A stretch of DNA of 64,000 nucleotides, from contig NZ_LN999827.1 in NCBI RefSeq assembly GCF_001517625.2, forward strand, positions 391,348-455,347, read 5' to 3'. The notes under the pieces are model-generated. The model had not been told where the DNA came from and did no database searches. It saw nothing but the letters and a program-made list of their open reading frames with translations. Source of the stretch: Clostridium sp. AT4. GTDB lineage: Bacteria > Bacillota > Clostridia > Lachnospirales > Lachnospiraceae. Shown here piece after piece: positions 19,643-28,761 of the stretch. Position 1 is the stretch's first letter; each line of letters starts with the position of its first letter. The position numbers were made by a program, and so were the translations under genes.

Positions 19643-22273
19643 TTACTGCTGCGAATCCCTGAAAATCCTTCCCAGCTGTATCACCACTGTAGGAAGAAAT
19701 GCAGCCATTCCTACAGCTGCCGCCTGAACCGGCATGAGATCGGATGCGGCAAAAAACATCTGCAGCCCCGGCACAAAAAGAACCGCTGCCAAAAGAATGC
19801 TCCCAAGCATAAATGCCGCCAGACTGCCCGGATTGCTGAGAAGGCCAAGCTGTATGATCGAATGGCTGCTGCGGCAGTTAAAGCCGTGAAACAGACGCGC
19901 CAGTGTAAGCGCAGAAAATGCCATAGTACAGGCCAGAGCTTCTCCCCCCTGTCTCATTCCCAGGCTCCAGGCCCACATGGTTGCTCCCGCCATCAGGCCG
20001 CCCTGAAAAAAGATCTGTCCGACAAAGCTGGGAGTCAAAATCCCTTCCTTCGGGTCTCTGGGCGGTTTCTTAAGCAGTCCATCCTCTGCCGGCTCCATCC
20101 CAATGGCGATTGCCGGGAGAGAATCGGTGATCAGGTTGATAAACAGCAGATGAACCGGAGCAAAGGGAAGGGGAAGCCCCAAAAGCGAAGTGTAAAGGAC
20201 GCACAAAATCCCTGCCATATTTCCGGACAAAAGAAACTGGATGGCATTTTTAATATTGCGGTATACGTTTCTTCCATTGGCAGCAGCTTTGATAATCGTA
20301 GCAAAATTGTCATCCGCCAGAATCATGGAGGCGGCATCCTTTGACACCTCTGTTCCTCCCAGACCCATAGCAATGCCGATATCTGCTTTTTTCAGGGCGG
20401 GAGCATCATTTACCCCGTCGCCCGTCATGGCTACGATATGCCCCCGGTTCTGCCATGCTTTTACAATGCGTATTTTATGCTCCGGAGATACGCGGGCATA
20501 AACAGAAATCTGCGGCAGCTTTTTTTCCAGTTCTTCTTCTGTCATCTGATCCAGCCGGGCTCCTGTAAGCGCCAGATCTCCGGGCAAAAAAATGCCGATC
20601 CGGCCTGCTACAGCCATTGCCGTTGTCCGGTGATCTCCTGTGATCATCACCGTGCGTATTCCGGCCTGACGGGCCGCAGCCACTGCCGGGCGTGACTCCG
20701 GCCGGGGCGGATCCATCATTGCCGCAAGCCCCAGAAACACAAGGTCTGTTTCCGGATCCTCCTGCCATTTGGCTCCGGACCGGCAGGCAAATGCCAAAAT
20801 TCTGAGCCCCCGTAAGGACCATTCCTGATTCTGATTTAAAATCGCCGCCCGGTCGGAAGCAGAAAGCTGTCGTGACGGAACAAGATCCGCTCCGGCAGGA
20901 TTTATGATCCGTGTGCAACGCTCCAGCAGCACATCCGGAGCACCCTTAACAAACATGATTTCTTCCCCCTGCACCTCATGGATGGTCGTCATTCTCTTTC
21001 TTGCAGAATCAAAGGGAATCTCCCCTTTTCTTGGACAGCACAGACGCAGCTGTTCCGGGACTGCTCCGGCAGCCTGAACCATATGAAACAGGGCCAGCTC
21101 CACCGGATCCCCCTCCTTATCCCCGGCAGATGGAGATGTATTATTATTTAAAGCGGCTGCCATTAAAAAGAGCTTCGCATCCTTTTTTCCTGATCCCGCA
21201 TACTCTTTCAGCTGATCCGTCTCCATTTCTCTTCCATTGATGTAGACCGCCTCTGTTTCCATACGGTTCTGAGTCAGTGTTCCCGTCTTATCAGAGCAGA
21301 TCACAGATACGCAGCCAAGGCTTTCCACTGCCTTTAAATCCTTGATGATCGCGTGCTCCCTTGCCATTTTCTGGGTTCCCATGGCCTGGACAATGGTAAC
21401 AATGGAGCTTAATGCTTCCGGGATTGCCGCCACAGCCAGAGCCACGGCAAACATCAACGCGTCCAGTACAGGTTCCTTCCGGTAAACACTGAGTCCAAAA
21501 ACCAAAACACAGATTCCCATGATGCCAAGCGCCAGATGACCGGAAAAATGGTCCAGGCTAATCTGCAGGGGTGTTTTCTGTACCTCTGCCCGGTTCATCA
21601 AAGAAGCGATCGAACCGATCTCCGTATTCATTCCTGTGGCTGTAACTACTGCGGCAGCCCGCCCGGAGGTAACCAGAGAACCGGAAAATACCATATTGAC
21701 CTGATCTCCGGGAGACAGCCGCTCTCCTTCCGTTCTCAGACACCCGGTATGTTTTTCTGCGCTGAGCGATTCTCCGGTAAGAGAGCTTTCATTCACCGTA
21801 AGTCCATAAACTTCCAGCAGCCGGCCATCTGCCGGTACCAGGCTTCCGGCCTCTAAAATCATCAGGTCTCCCGGCACTACGTTCGAGGAAGGAATGGTAA
21901 CCGACTGTCCCTCTCTCACTACCCTGGCCTCAGGAGAGGACAGCTTTTGAAGGCTTTCCAGGGATTTTTCCGCCTTCCTGTGCTGGATCGTTCCCAACAG
22001 GGCATTTAAAAACAAAACCGTAAAAATAACCAGAGCGCTCTCCGGATCTCCTGTAGCCATGGATATCCCGGCAGCGATCATTAAGATCACTACCAGAAGA
22101 TCCTTAAACTGACTTAGAAAAATCTGCCACCAGGGTACAGCCTCCCGCTCATATAGAACATTTTCCCCATATTTTTCCAGCCTGGAATGGGCCTCTGCAT
22201 CGGTCAGCCCCCGGCGGCAGGAGGAAAGCTCCCTTAAAACCTCTTCCTCTGATCTGCTGTACCATTCTGTCAT
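19643..22273 (-). CDS. P-type ATPase, Ca2+-transporting type (P2A)
   Basis: Cation pump of 876 residues. Actuator motif SLTGESLS, phosphorylation motif CSDKTGTLTQN, and hinge motif MTGDGVNDAPALKKADIGIAMG are all intact. Helix M4 carries VAAIPEALSSIVTI and M6 carries INLITDSLPAIAIG, whose Asn and Asp fit a Ca2+-type ion site. It should export Ca2+ or a similar divalent cation. The ATG at 22273 follows GGGGGAGCC and matches the family N-terminus (MTEWYSRSEEEVL); the frame to 22315 has no family match. Confidence 0.92.
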   Translation of the reverse strand: MTEWYSRSEEEVLRELSSCRRGLTDAEAHSRLEKYGENVLYEREAVPWWQIFLSQFKDLLVVILMIAAGISMATGDPESALVIFTVLFLNALLGTIQHRKAEKSLESLQKLSSPEARVVREGQSVTIPSSNVVPGDLMILEAGSLVPADGRLLEVYGLTVNESSLTGESLSAEKHTGCLRTEGERLSPGDQVNMVFSGSLVTSGRAAAVVTATGMNTEIGSIASLMNRAEVQKTPLQISLDHFSGHLALGIMGICVLVFGLSVYRKEPVLDALMFAVALAVAAIPEALSSIVTIVQAMGTQKMAREHAIIKDLKAVESLGCVSVICSDKTGTLTQNRMETEAVYINGREMETDQLKEYAGSGKKDAKLFLMAAALNNNTSPSAGDKEGDPVELALFHMVQAAGAVPEQLRLCCPRKGEIPFDSARKRMTTIHEVQGEEIMFVKGAPDVLLERCTRIINPAGADLVPSRQLSASDRAAILNQNQEWSLRGLRILAFACRSGAKWQEDPETDLVFLGLAAMMDPPRPESRPAVAAARQAGIRTVMITGDHRTTAMAVAGRIGIFLPGDLALTGARLDQMTEEELEKKLPQISVYARVSPEHKIRIVKAWQNRGHIVAMTGDGVNDAPALKKADIGIAMGLGGTEVSKDAASMILADDNFATIIKAAANGRNVYRNIKNAIQFLLSGNMAGILCVLYTSLLGLPLPFAPVHLLFINLITDSLPAIAIGMEPAEDGLLKKPPRDPKEGILTPSFVGQIFFQGGLMAGATMWAWSLGMRQGGEALACTMAFSALTLARLFHGFNCRSSHSIIQLGLLSNPGSLAAFMLGSILLAAVLFVPGLQMFFAASDLMPVQAAAVGMAAFLPTVVIQLGRIFRDSQQ

Positions 22274-22317
22274 TCCGGCTCCCCCTTTTATACTCTGGAT
22301 CTGTAAAAACCGCAACT

Positions 22318-22359
22318 AAAAATGCTCCCGGGACCATCCTTGAGCGGCCCCGGAAGCAT
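22318..22359 (-). terminator. Terminator after the M20 peptidase gene
   Basis: 11-bp stem ATGCTTCCGGG / CCCGGGAGCAT on the minus strand (one G-T wobble) followed by TTTTTAG. Lies between the peptidase stop and the P-ATPase start. Confidence 0.85.
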
Positions 22360-22410
22360 CCGGTCTGTACACTCTGTTTAATTTATGAAAAAGGGAGGTC
22401 TGTTATGACA

Positions 22411-23559
22411 TCAGCCAAATATCATGCCAAATACGACCTTCATCCCCTCGGATATGGAGGATTTTTCAATGTATTCCTCTCTGGTATGAGCGCCTTTGCC
22501 CCGGTAGCAGCCCGCGCAGACGCTGGGGATTCCCAACGACATGGGGATATTGCAGTCTGTGGAACCGGAGCCTGTCTGGGGGCGCTGCCCTGTAACCTGC
22601 GCTGCAGCCATGCAGGCCCGCTCTAAAAGAGTCCTCTGGCGCTCCGGGTCAATGCTGCCGGAGCAGGGACGAATCCCTAAAACCTCCGTTTCGATCTCCA
22701 TCCCCTGCGCTCTAGCCTGTTCGATCACTTTATCAAACTGATCCTGCATATAGTCCAGATGTTCCCTCCGGTCTGAACGGAACTCATAAAGCATATGAGC
22801 CTCCTGAGCAATGGTATTAACCGATGTTCCGCCCTGGATCTGGCCTACATTAAAAGTCGTTTTTCCCTGCTTAGGAATCTGGATCCGGTACAGCGCTCCA
22901 ATGATGCCTGCCAGCCTTTCAATGGCATTTTCCCGGCCGAAATCATTAAAGGAGTGTCCTCCTTTCGTGCGCACTGTGACCTTAAATCGCTTAGATCCCA
23001 CAGCCTGGTCTACGATCTTATCCAGCTGGCTGTCAAAGGTACAAAAAGCTGTGATCCGACCGGCATAATCCTCGCATATGTTCCGGACGCCCTTTAGATT
23101 TCCCAGCCCTTCTTCCCCGGAATTGCATACAAACAAAAGCCCCGGGCGGTCAGAGGGATACACCTCCTCAAGGCGCCCTTCCCGGATGGCCTCTGCCAGA
23201 TACTTTGCCCCAAGGAGCAGGCAGACAAGACAGGCTGTATCATCCCCAATGCCCGGACAGAAGATACGGTCTCCTTCCTCTTTTAAAGGCAGCTCCTCCT
23301 CATCAGGAAATACCACATCCGTATGGGCCATATAGACCTCCAGGCCATTTTTTTCACGGATCACGGCCGGCCAGACAACATTTAATGCCTCATCTATATA
23401 TACCCCTTCTGCCCCCTGCTCTTTTAACCACCGGGAACAGAATTCCGCCCGTTTTTCCTCATGGTTTGAGGGCGCAGGAATCCTGGCAATAGTTCTTAAA
23501 AGTTCCAGGGCCTCCTCCTCATGTTCTCTGATAAACACTTCCATTGACTCACTGAGCAT
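22411..23559 (-). CDS. M20-family metallopeptidase
   Basis: 382-residue zinc peptidase/deacylase. Metal and catalytic residues: MAHTDVVFPDEE (His-x-Asp), IGDDTACL (bridging Asp), CNSGEEGLGNLKG (Glu-Glu), and the dimerisation-domain segment TKGGHSFNDFG. The C-terminal block GSTDCNIPMSLGIPSVCAG carries further ligands. Resembles peptidase T / dipeptidase groups; the substrate is not assigned. The ATG at 23559 follows AAGGA and overlaps the end of the upstream isoamylase-like gene by 11 nt, which implies translational coupling; an ATG at 23544 is an alternative. Confidence 0.85.
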   Translation of the reverse strand: MLSESMEVFIREHEEEALELLRTIARIPAPSNHEEKRAEFCSRWLKEQGAEGVYIDEALNVVWPAVIREKNGLEVYMAHTDVVFPDEEELPLKEEGDRIFCPGIGDDTACLVCLLLGAKYLAEAIREGRLEEVYPSDRPGLLFVCNSGEEGLGNLKGVRNICEDYAGRITAFCTFDSQLDKIVDQAVGSKRFKVTVRTKGGHSFNDFGRENAIERLAGIIGALYRIQIPKQGKTTFNVGQIQGGTSVNTIAQEAHMLYEFRSDRREHLDYMQDQFDKVIEQARAQGMEIETEVLGIRPCSGSIDPERQRTLLERACMAAAQVTGQRPQTGSGSTDCNIPMSLGIPSVCAGCYRGKGAHTREEYIEKSSISEGMKVVFGMIFG

Positions 23560-25471
23560 CTTTTTTTCCTTCTTTCTCCCGAACCGTTTTTTCAGGCAGA
23601 ACCTCCGGGTTCTCCATAAATACACAGACTGCCCGCGCTCCGATCATAACCTTTTTCTGATCCTTTAATACAGGGCCTTTTCCCTCCGGCCAGAAACCGT
23701 TTACACTGTCCTCGGCTGTATTGAAAACCATCTGCCATGCCCTTCCTTTGGGGAGATTCGGCAGCGCAAATTCATGTGGCTCCCAGTGCATATTATAGGC
23801 TGTATAAAAGCTGGTTTTTTCTGTATCCTCTGAATAATCGCCGCAGTAAAATGCGCCGAACTGACGGCTGCACCGGTCAAATTCCGGCTGCCATGCCTTC
23901 TCTCCGTGATAGGACAGATCCGGCAGTCCCAGCCCCCGGTAATCCATCAGTCTGGGTTCTTTCGCCATATGGAACAGATCATGGGACTTTCTGAATGAGA
24001 TCACCTGTTTTACAAAGGCAAATAGATCCTTATTACGCCGTATAAGCCCCCAGTTCAGCCAGGAAATTTCATTGTCCTGACAGTAGGAATTGTTATTTCC
24101 CTGTTTGGTCTGCCCAAACTCATCACCAGATAGAAGAAGGGGCGTTCCCTGGCTTAAAAACAGAAGAAGCAGGGCATTCTTTAACTGACGAAGCCGCAGA
24201 CTGAGAACTTTTTTCTTTCTCACCGGCCCCTCTGCCCCGCAGTTCCAGGACTGATTCTGGTCTGAGCCGTCCTGATTATCTTCCCCATTGTCCTCATTAT
24301 GCTTTTCATTATAGGAAACCATGTCCATCATGGTAAAGCCGTTTACATTTGCCATGTAATTGATGACTCCCATATGATCCGGATTGTGGCGGATATGGTA
24401 GGATAGCGCACTTAACATCCCCTCATCGCCCTTTAAAAAGCGTCTCATATCCATCATAAAGCCGGAATTATACTCACAGATGCGGCGGGAATCCCCCTCC
24501 TTCCAGCCTTCTCCCCACAGCTTTAAATCCTTTAAATAAGGGTCTTCCGCCAACAGGGAAAGAGGTGCAAAACCTACCAGATGAACGCCGTCTACATGGT
24601 ATTCCATCGCCCAGAAGCGCACCACATCCAGCACATATCCCGGCGCTTCACTTCCGTCAAAATACAGTTCGATCACCAGTTCAATCCCTGCATGGTGAAG
24701 AGCCTTTACCATCCGTTTAAACTCTGCAGACGGGTTTCCGGATGAACAATAGGAGGCCTTGGGAGCAAAATAAAAGCCGCTGCAGTAGCCCCAGTAATTG
24801 AGCTTTACAGGCTCTGTATGAGAAGGCCTTTCTTCCTGTTCTTCCCTCCGCATTCCCTGGGGAAGACCGAAAATTTCGGACTTTTCCGGAAGGATAATCT
24901 CATTAAATTCCACCGGAGGCATCATTTCCAACGTGGTAATCCCCAGCTCTTTAAGATAGGAAATCTTTTCAATTACTCCTTCAAAGGTTCCCCTCTTTTC
25001 CGGACTCAAACCAGAAGAAGCATGCTTTGTAAAACCTCTGGGATGGATCTTGTAAATGATGCAGTCCTGAGCAGGAACAGCCGGAAGACGGTCATCTTCC
25101 CAGTCAAAATCCGCACCTTTTTTCGGAAATACTGTATGGATCCCGCCTGTTCCCCGTTCTTTATGGCCCCAGCGTCCGCAGCCTGCAAACTGCCGTCCAA
25201 ACGGATCTGCTGCCTCCTTTCCATCCTCCTCAAAGGCGTATTCCAGACCCTCAAACTCTCCCTTTACGGTCATAAAGTGTACATTTCCCATCCGTCCCTC
25301 ATGGGGGAAGGGGATTCTGGCGACAGGCTGCCTGCTCCCTTTTTTGAAGAGAAGCAGCCCGCATCTTTCTGCCTCCGAAATAAAACACACATCAAAGCCA
25401 TCCCCATTCGCCGCCACACCAGGCGGATAGATCCGGCTTTTGTCTGCCACCGCAATATAATCCTGTTTCAT
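23549..25471 (-). CDS. Isoamylase-like GH13 protein with degenerate active site
   Basis: 640-residue protein with the domain order of glycogen debranching enzyme/isoamylase: N-terminal CBM48-like domain (1-130), barrel (135-560), C-terminal beta domain. Family context is clear (IIYKIHPRGFTKH, YWGYCSGFYFAPKASY, QSWNCGAEG, PLLLSGDEFGQTKQGNNNSY). The catalytic regions are not: region I is IELVIELYFDGS, region II is VDGVHLVGF (nucleophile position V299, Arg position H297), and region IV is YMANVNGF (usual His-Asp replaced by V376-N377). Only the acid/base E321 in LKLWGEGW remains. It is therefore probably catalytically dead, perhaps a glycogen-binding or regulatory protein. The frame is fully open, so it is not a decaying pseudogene. 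Confidence 0.85.
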   Translation of the reverse strand: MKQDYIAVADKSRIYPPGVAANGDGFDVCFISEAERCGLLLFKKGSRQPVARIPFPHEGRMGNVHFMTVKGEFEGLEYAFEEDGKEAADPFGRQFAGCGRWGHKERGTGGIHTVFPKKGADFDWEDDRLPAVPAQDCIIYKIHPRGFTKHASSGLSPEKRGTFEGVIEKISYLKELGITTLEMMPPVEFNEIILPEKSEIFGLPQGMRREEQEERPSHTEPVKLNYWGYCSGFYFAPKASYCSSGNPSAEFKRMVKALHHAGIELVIELYFDGSEAPGYVLDVVRFWAMEYHVDGVHLVGFAPLSLLAEDPYLKDLKLWGEGWKEGDSRRICEYNSGFMMDMRRFLKGDEGMLSALSYHIRHNPDHMGVINYMANVNGFTMMDMVSYNEKHNEDNGEDNQDGSDQNQSWNCGAEGPVRKKKVLSLRLRQLKNALLLLFLSQGTPLLLSGDEFGQTKQGNNNSYCQDNEISWLNWGLIRRNKDLFAFVKQVISFRKSHDLFHMAKEPRLMDYRGLGLPDLSYHGEKAWQPEFDRCSRQFGAFYCGDYSEDTEKTSFYTAYNMHWEPHEFALPNLPKGRAWQMVFNTAEDSVNGFWPEGKGPVLKDQKKVMIGARAVCVFMENPEVLPEKTVREKEGKKDAQ

Positions 25472-25501
25472 CTATATGCCGCCTTTCACTGAATTCATAC
25501 T

Positions 25502-27325
25502 CTACTGCTCTGCAATCTTTGCAGCCAGCTCTTCCAGATACATCCACCGCTCCATCTTCTCCTCTAAAGCGGCTTCCGCCTCCTCCTTCTCTGCCATGAG
25601 CTGGTTCAATTTTACAAAATCATGGGCTGAAGCCTGGATTTCCTGTTCCAGAGAGGAAATCCTCTCCTCCAGGTCTGCCATCTCACCTTCGATGGTTTCA
25701 TAGTCTCTCTGCTCCTTATAGCTGAATTTCAGCTTCTGGGGGCCGCGGGTGCGCTGGGTTTTTCCGTTTGTACGGACTTCGGTTTTCCCTTCCTGTCCGC
25801 CTCCCGGCTGTCCTCCTTCTGCTTCTGCCCTTTTAAGGCAGGCATTCTGATAATCCGTATACCCGCCTTCATACTGCTGTACCCTTCCATCGCCCTCAAA
25901 GGCAAAGATCCTGTTTACCACGCGGTCCAGGAAATACCGGTCATGGGATACGGTAATCACAATCCCCGGGAAGGTGTCCAGATAATCCTCCAGGATCACC
26001 AGCGTCTGGATATCCAGGTCATTGGTAGGCTCATCCAGAAGGATCACATTGGGCGCTTCCATCAGGATACGGAGCAGATACAGCCTGCGCTTCTCCCCTC
26101 CGGAGAGCTTTCCGATCACCGTATACTGAACACTGGACGGAAATAAAAACCGCTCCAGCATCTGGCTGGCGCTGATGCTTCCATCTTTTGTTTTCACATA
26201 TTCTGCAGCGTTTTTAATATAATCAATGACGCGCAGGCTCTCGTCCATGGCTTCATTTTCCTGGGAAAAATAACCCAGCTTTACCGTCTGTCCGATTTCT
26301 GTTGTACCGGAATCCGGCTGTACCCAGCCTGCAATGATCTTCATCAGAGTAGACTTTCCGCTTCCGTTGGGGCCGATAATTCCCACACGGTCATTTTTCA
26401 GGAAAATATAGGTGAAATCCTTTAAGAGCACCTTATCTCCGTAGGACTTGGAAATATCCTTCAGCTCTACCGTAGTCCGTCCCAGACGGCTGGCAATGGA
26501 CTCTAACTGTACATTTCTGTCATACTGGGGCCCCTCCTGGTCACGCAATGCCTCATAGCGCTGGATATGGGCCTTCTGCTTGGTTGAACGGGCTCTGGCC
26601 CCTCTCTGCATCCAGGCGATCTCTGTCCTTAAAATGGACTGGCGCTTGCGCTCTGTGGCCTCTGCCATCTCTATCCGCTCTGCTTTAAGTTCCAGGTATT
26701 TTTCGTATCCTCCCTGATAGCTGTAGAGCTTTCCCTTGTCCAGCTCCACGATCCGGCTGGTTACACTGTCCAGAAAATACCGGTCATGGGTGATCATCAA
26801 AAGAGCGCCCTTAAAGGCCTTTAAATATGCCTCCAGCCACTCTGCCATGCCGCTGTCCAGATGGTTGGTCGGCTCGTCCAGAATCAGCAGATCTGCCGTA
26901 CTTAAAAGAACGCTGGCTAAAGCTACCCTCTTTCTCTGTCCGCCGGAAAGAGTATCTATCTTTGCCTCGCAGTCCGGCACCTCCAGACGGTTTAACATAG
27001 AGCGGGCCGCTGCCTTTAACTCCTCCTTTGAGGAAAAATGAGGCTCATTTTCATTTTCACGCACAATGGCCTCCAGCACGGTTTCTCCATCCTGAAATTC
27101 CGGGATCTGGGGCAGATACCGGATATACAGGCTGCGTCCCTTCACCACCGAACCCTCATCCGGCTCCTCCAAGCCTGCCGCGATCCGAAGGAGCGTGGAC
27201 TTTCCGGTTCCGTTGATTCCGATCAGGCCGACCTTTTCCCCCTCATTGATGGAAAATGCCGTATCGTCAAACAGCAGACGTTCGGTATATGATTTCGTTA
27301 AATGCTCAATGGTAAGAAGATTCAT
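25502..27325 (-). CDS. ABC-F family ATPase (Uup-like)
   Basis: 607-residue soluble protein with two ABC ATPase domains. Walker A motifs GINGTGKST and GPNGSGKST, signatures LSGGQRKRVALA and LSGGEKRRLYLL, and Walker B segments LLILDEPTNHLD and VILLDEPTNDLD are intact. The interdomain arm is the P-site tRNA interaction motif region, and a C-terminal coiled coil (about 530-607) resembles Uup. ABC-F proteins act on ribosomes or on DNA repair; no transmembrane partner is expected. AAAGGAA precedes the start. Confidence 0.92.
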   Translation of the reverse strand: MNLLTIEHLTKSYTERLLFDDTAFSINEGEKVGLIGINGTGKSTLLRIAAGLEEPDEGSVVKGRSLYIRYLPQIPEFQDGETVLEAIVRENENEPHFSSKEELKAAARSMLNRLEVPDCEAKIDTLSGGQRKRVALASVLLSTADLLILDEPTNHLDSGMAEWLEAYLKAFKGALLMITHDRYFLDSVTSRIVELDKGKLYSYQGGYEKYLELKAERIEMAEATERKRQSILRTEIAWMQRGARARSTKQKAHIQRYEALRDQEGPQYDRNVQLESIASRLGRTTVELKDISKSYGDKVLLKDFTYIFLKNDRVGIIGPNGSGKSTLMKIIAGWVQPDSGTTEIGQTVKLGYFSQENEAMDESLRVIDYIKNAAEYVKTKDGSISASQMLERFLFPSSVQYTVIGKLSGGEKRRLYLLRILMEAPNVILLDEPTNDLDIQTLVILEDYLDTFPGIVITVSHDRYFLDRVVNRIFAFEGDGRVQQYEGGYTDYQNACLKRAEAEGGQPGGGQEGKTEVRTNGKTQRTRGPQKLKFSYKEQRDYETIEGEMADLEERISSLEQEIQASAHDFVKLNQLMAEKEEAEAALEEKMERWMYLEELAAKIAEQ

Positions 27326-27350
27326 GGATCCGTTTCCTTTCCCTCATTTG

Positions 27351-28106
27351 CTATTCAATCACCAGTTCTACCGGACAATGGTCCGAGCCAAATACCTCTG
27401 TATGGATTCCTGCGCTTACCAGACGGTCCTTTAAGGCCTCGCTGGTACAGAAATAGTCGATGCGCCACCCGGCATTCTTCTCTCTGGCCTTAAAACGGTA
27501 GGACCACCAGGAATACACGCCCTCTGTATTCGGATTAAAATAACGCCAGGTATCAATAAAGCCGGCATCCAGAAGCTCTGTAAATTTTCCCCGCTCCTCA
27601 TCGGTAAAACCGGCATTTTTCCGGTTAGTTTTGGGATTTTTCAGGTCAATCTCTTTGTGGGCCACATTCAGATCCCCGCAGAAAATCACCGGCTTTTTCT
27701 CCTCCAGCTGCTTCAGATAGGCTAAAAATGCTGCTTCCCATTCCATGCGGTAATCCAGCCTTGCAAGGCCGTCCTGAGAATTGGGAGTATAGCAGGTGAC
27801 AACGTAATAATCGCCAAATTCAGCCGTGATCACACGGCCCTCATGGTCATGCTCCTCAATCCCCAGTCCGTATGATACAGAAACCGGCTCCTCCTTACAG
27901 AATAAAGCCGTTCCGGAATACCCCTTCTTCTCTGCATAATTCCAATACTGAAAATACCCCGGAAGCTCAAGGTCAATCTGTCCCTCCTGAAGCTTGCTCT
28001 CCTGAATACAGAATACATCTGCATCCGCCTCCTTAAAAAAGTCCAGGAACCCTTTTCCCACACAGGCCCGCAGGCCGTTTACATTCCATGAAATCAGTTT
28101 TTTCAT
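27351..28106 (-). CDS. xth: Exodeoxyribonuclease III / AP endonuclease
   Basis: 251-residue DNA repair enzyme of the ExoIII/APE family. Motifs: [10 protein letters not shown] (Asn), [10 protein letters not shown] (metal Glu), [16 protein letters not shown] (catalytic Asp and Asn) and [14 protein letters not shown] (Asp-His at the end). It cleaves 5' to abasic sites and degrades 3' termini. Length is standard. AAAGGAG is 6 nt before the start. Confidence 0.95.
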   Translation of the reverse strand: MKKLISWNVNGLRACVGKGFLDFFKEADADVFCIQESKLQEGQIDLELPGYFQYWNYAEKKGYSGTALFCKEEPVSVSYGLGIEEHDHEGRVITAEFGDYYVVTCYTPNSQDGLARLDYRMEWEAAFLAYLKQLEEKKPVIFCGDLNVAHKEIDLKNPKTNRKNAGFTDEERGKFTELLDAGFIDTWRYFNPNTEGVYSWWSYRFKAREKNAGWRIDYFCTSEALKDRLVSAGIHTEVFGSDHCPVELVIE

Positions 28107-28135
28107 ACAGAACTCCTTTCCTGATCCAAAAAGCC

Positions 28136-28621
28136 CTACTGCGGATACTCCAGTCTGGATTCCGGATAGCTGTCAATCTGTTCCAGCACCTTTAAGTATC
28201 TTGCAGCCAGATACTTTGCCATCCCCAGATTCATATCCAGATAATTGCCGCAGTCCCTTGCAGAAGCCCCAGGCACCTCACCCTCAAAATCCCGGATAAA
28301 GGCAAATAGCTCCACCATCAGAGGCAGAATCTCCCTTGAAGCCAGATTGCCTGCCAGAAGCAGATAAAAACCGGTACGGCAGCCCATAGGACCAAAGTAA
28401 ATGGTACGGCTTCCATACTCCTTATGGTTTCTTAAAAAGGTAGCTGCCAGATGCTCAATGGTATGCATCTCCGCCGTATTCATCACCGGTTCCTCATTGG
28501 GAGAGGTCATACGCAGGTCAAAGGTCGTAATCACCTGATTCCCTACCTGATCCTTTCTTGAAACATATACCCCCGGCTGAAGCCGGATATGGTCGATGGT
28601 AAAACTTGCAATTTTTTCCAT
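28136..28621 (-). CDS. luxS: S-ribosylhomocysteine lyase
   Basis: 161-residue metalloenzyme that splits S-ribosylhomocysteine to homocysteine and the AI-2 precursor DPD, recycling S-adenosylmethionine by-products. The metal site HTIEH (H53, H57) with [25 protein letters not shown] (catalytic Cys) and [17 protein letters not shown] are present. The start at 28621 follows AGGAGA; the open frame further upstream runs through a terminator and is not family-like. About 29 nt upstream of the exonuclease III gene start. Confidence 0.96.
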   Translation of the reverse strand: MEKIASFTIDHIRLQPGVYVSRKDQVGNQVITTFDLRMTSPNEEPVMNTAEMHTIEHLAATFLRNHKEYGSRTIYFGPMGCRTGFYLLLAGNLASREILPLMVELFAFIRDFEGEVPGASARDCGNYLDMNLGMAKYLAARYLKVLEQIDSYPESRLEYPQ

Positions 28622-28660
28622 TTTGAATCTTCTCCTTTTCTTCATTGTCTCGCTGCCTGC

Positions 28661-28677
28661 GGTGTGCACTGCACACC
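28661..28677. promoter_or_regulatory. 17-bp palindrome in the luxS leader
   Basis: GGTGTGCA-C-TGCACACC, perfect except for the central base, between the upstream terminator and luxS. Could be an operator or a small leader hairpin. No matching regulator was identified in the window. Confidence 0.4.
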
Positions 28678-28701
28678 ACAAACCGCCTCTTCTTCCATCC
28701 G

Positions 28702-28733
28702 AAAAGGCAGGACCCTTTGTCCAGATCCTGCCT
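28702..28733 (-). terminator. Terminator after the second ABC-F gene
   Basis: Stem AGGCAGGA / TCCTGCCT with a 13-nt loop and a minus-strand TTTT run, about 30 nt past the ABC-F stop. Confidence 0.85.
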
Positions 28734-28761
28734 CCGTCTTGTGCCAAAACGCACCTTATAA

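Noticed and set aside
19544-20344. Plus-strand open frame (266 codons)
   Set aside because: Antisense to the P-type ATPase; His/Cys/Arg-rich composition typical of a shadow frame.
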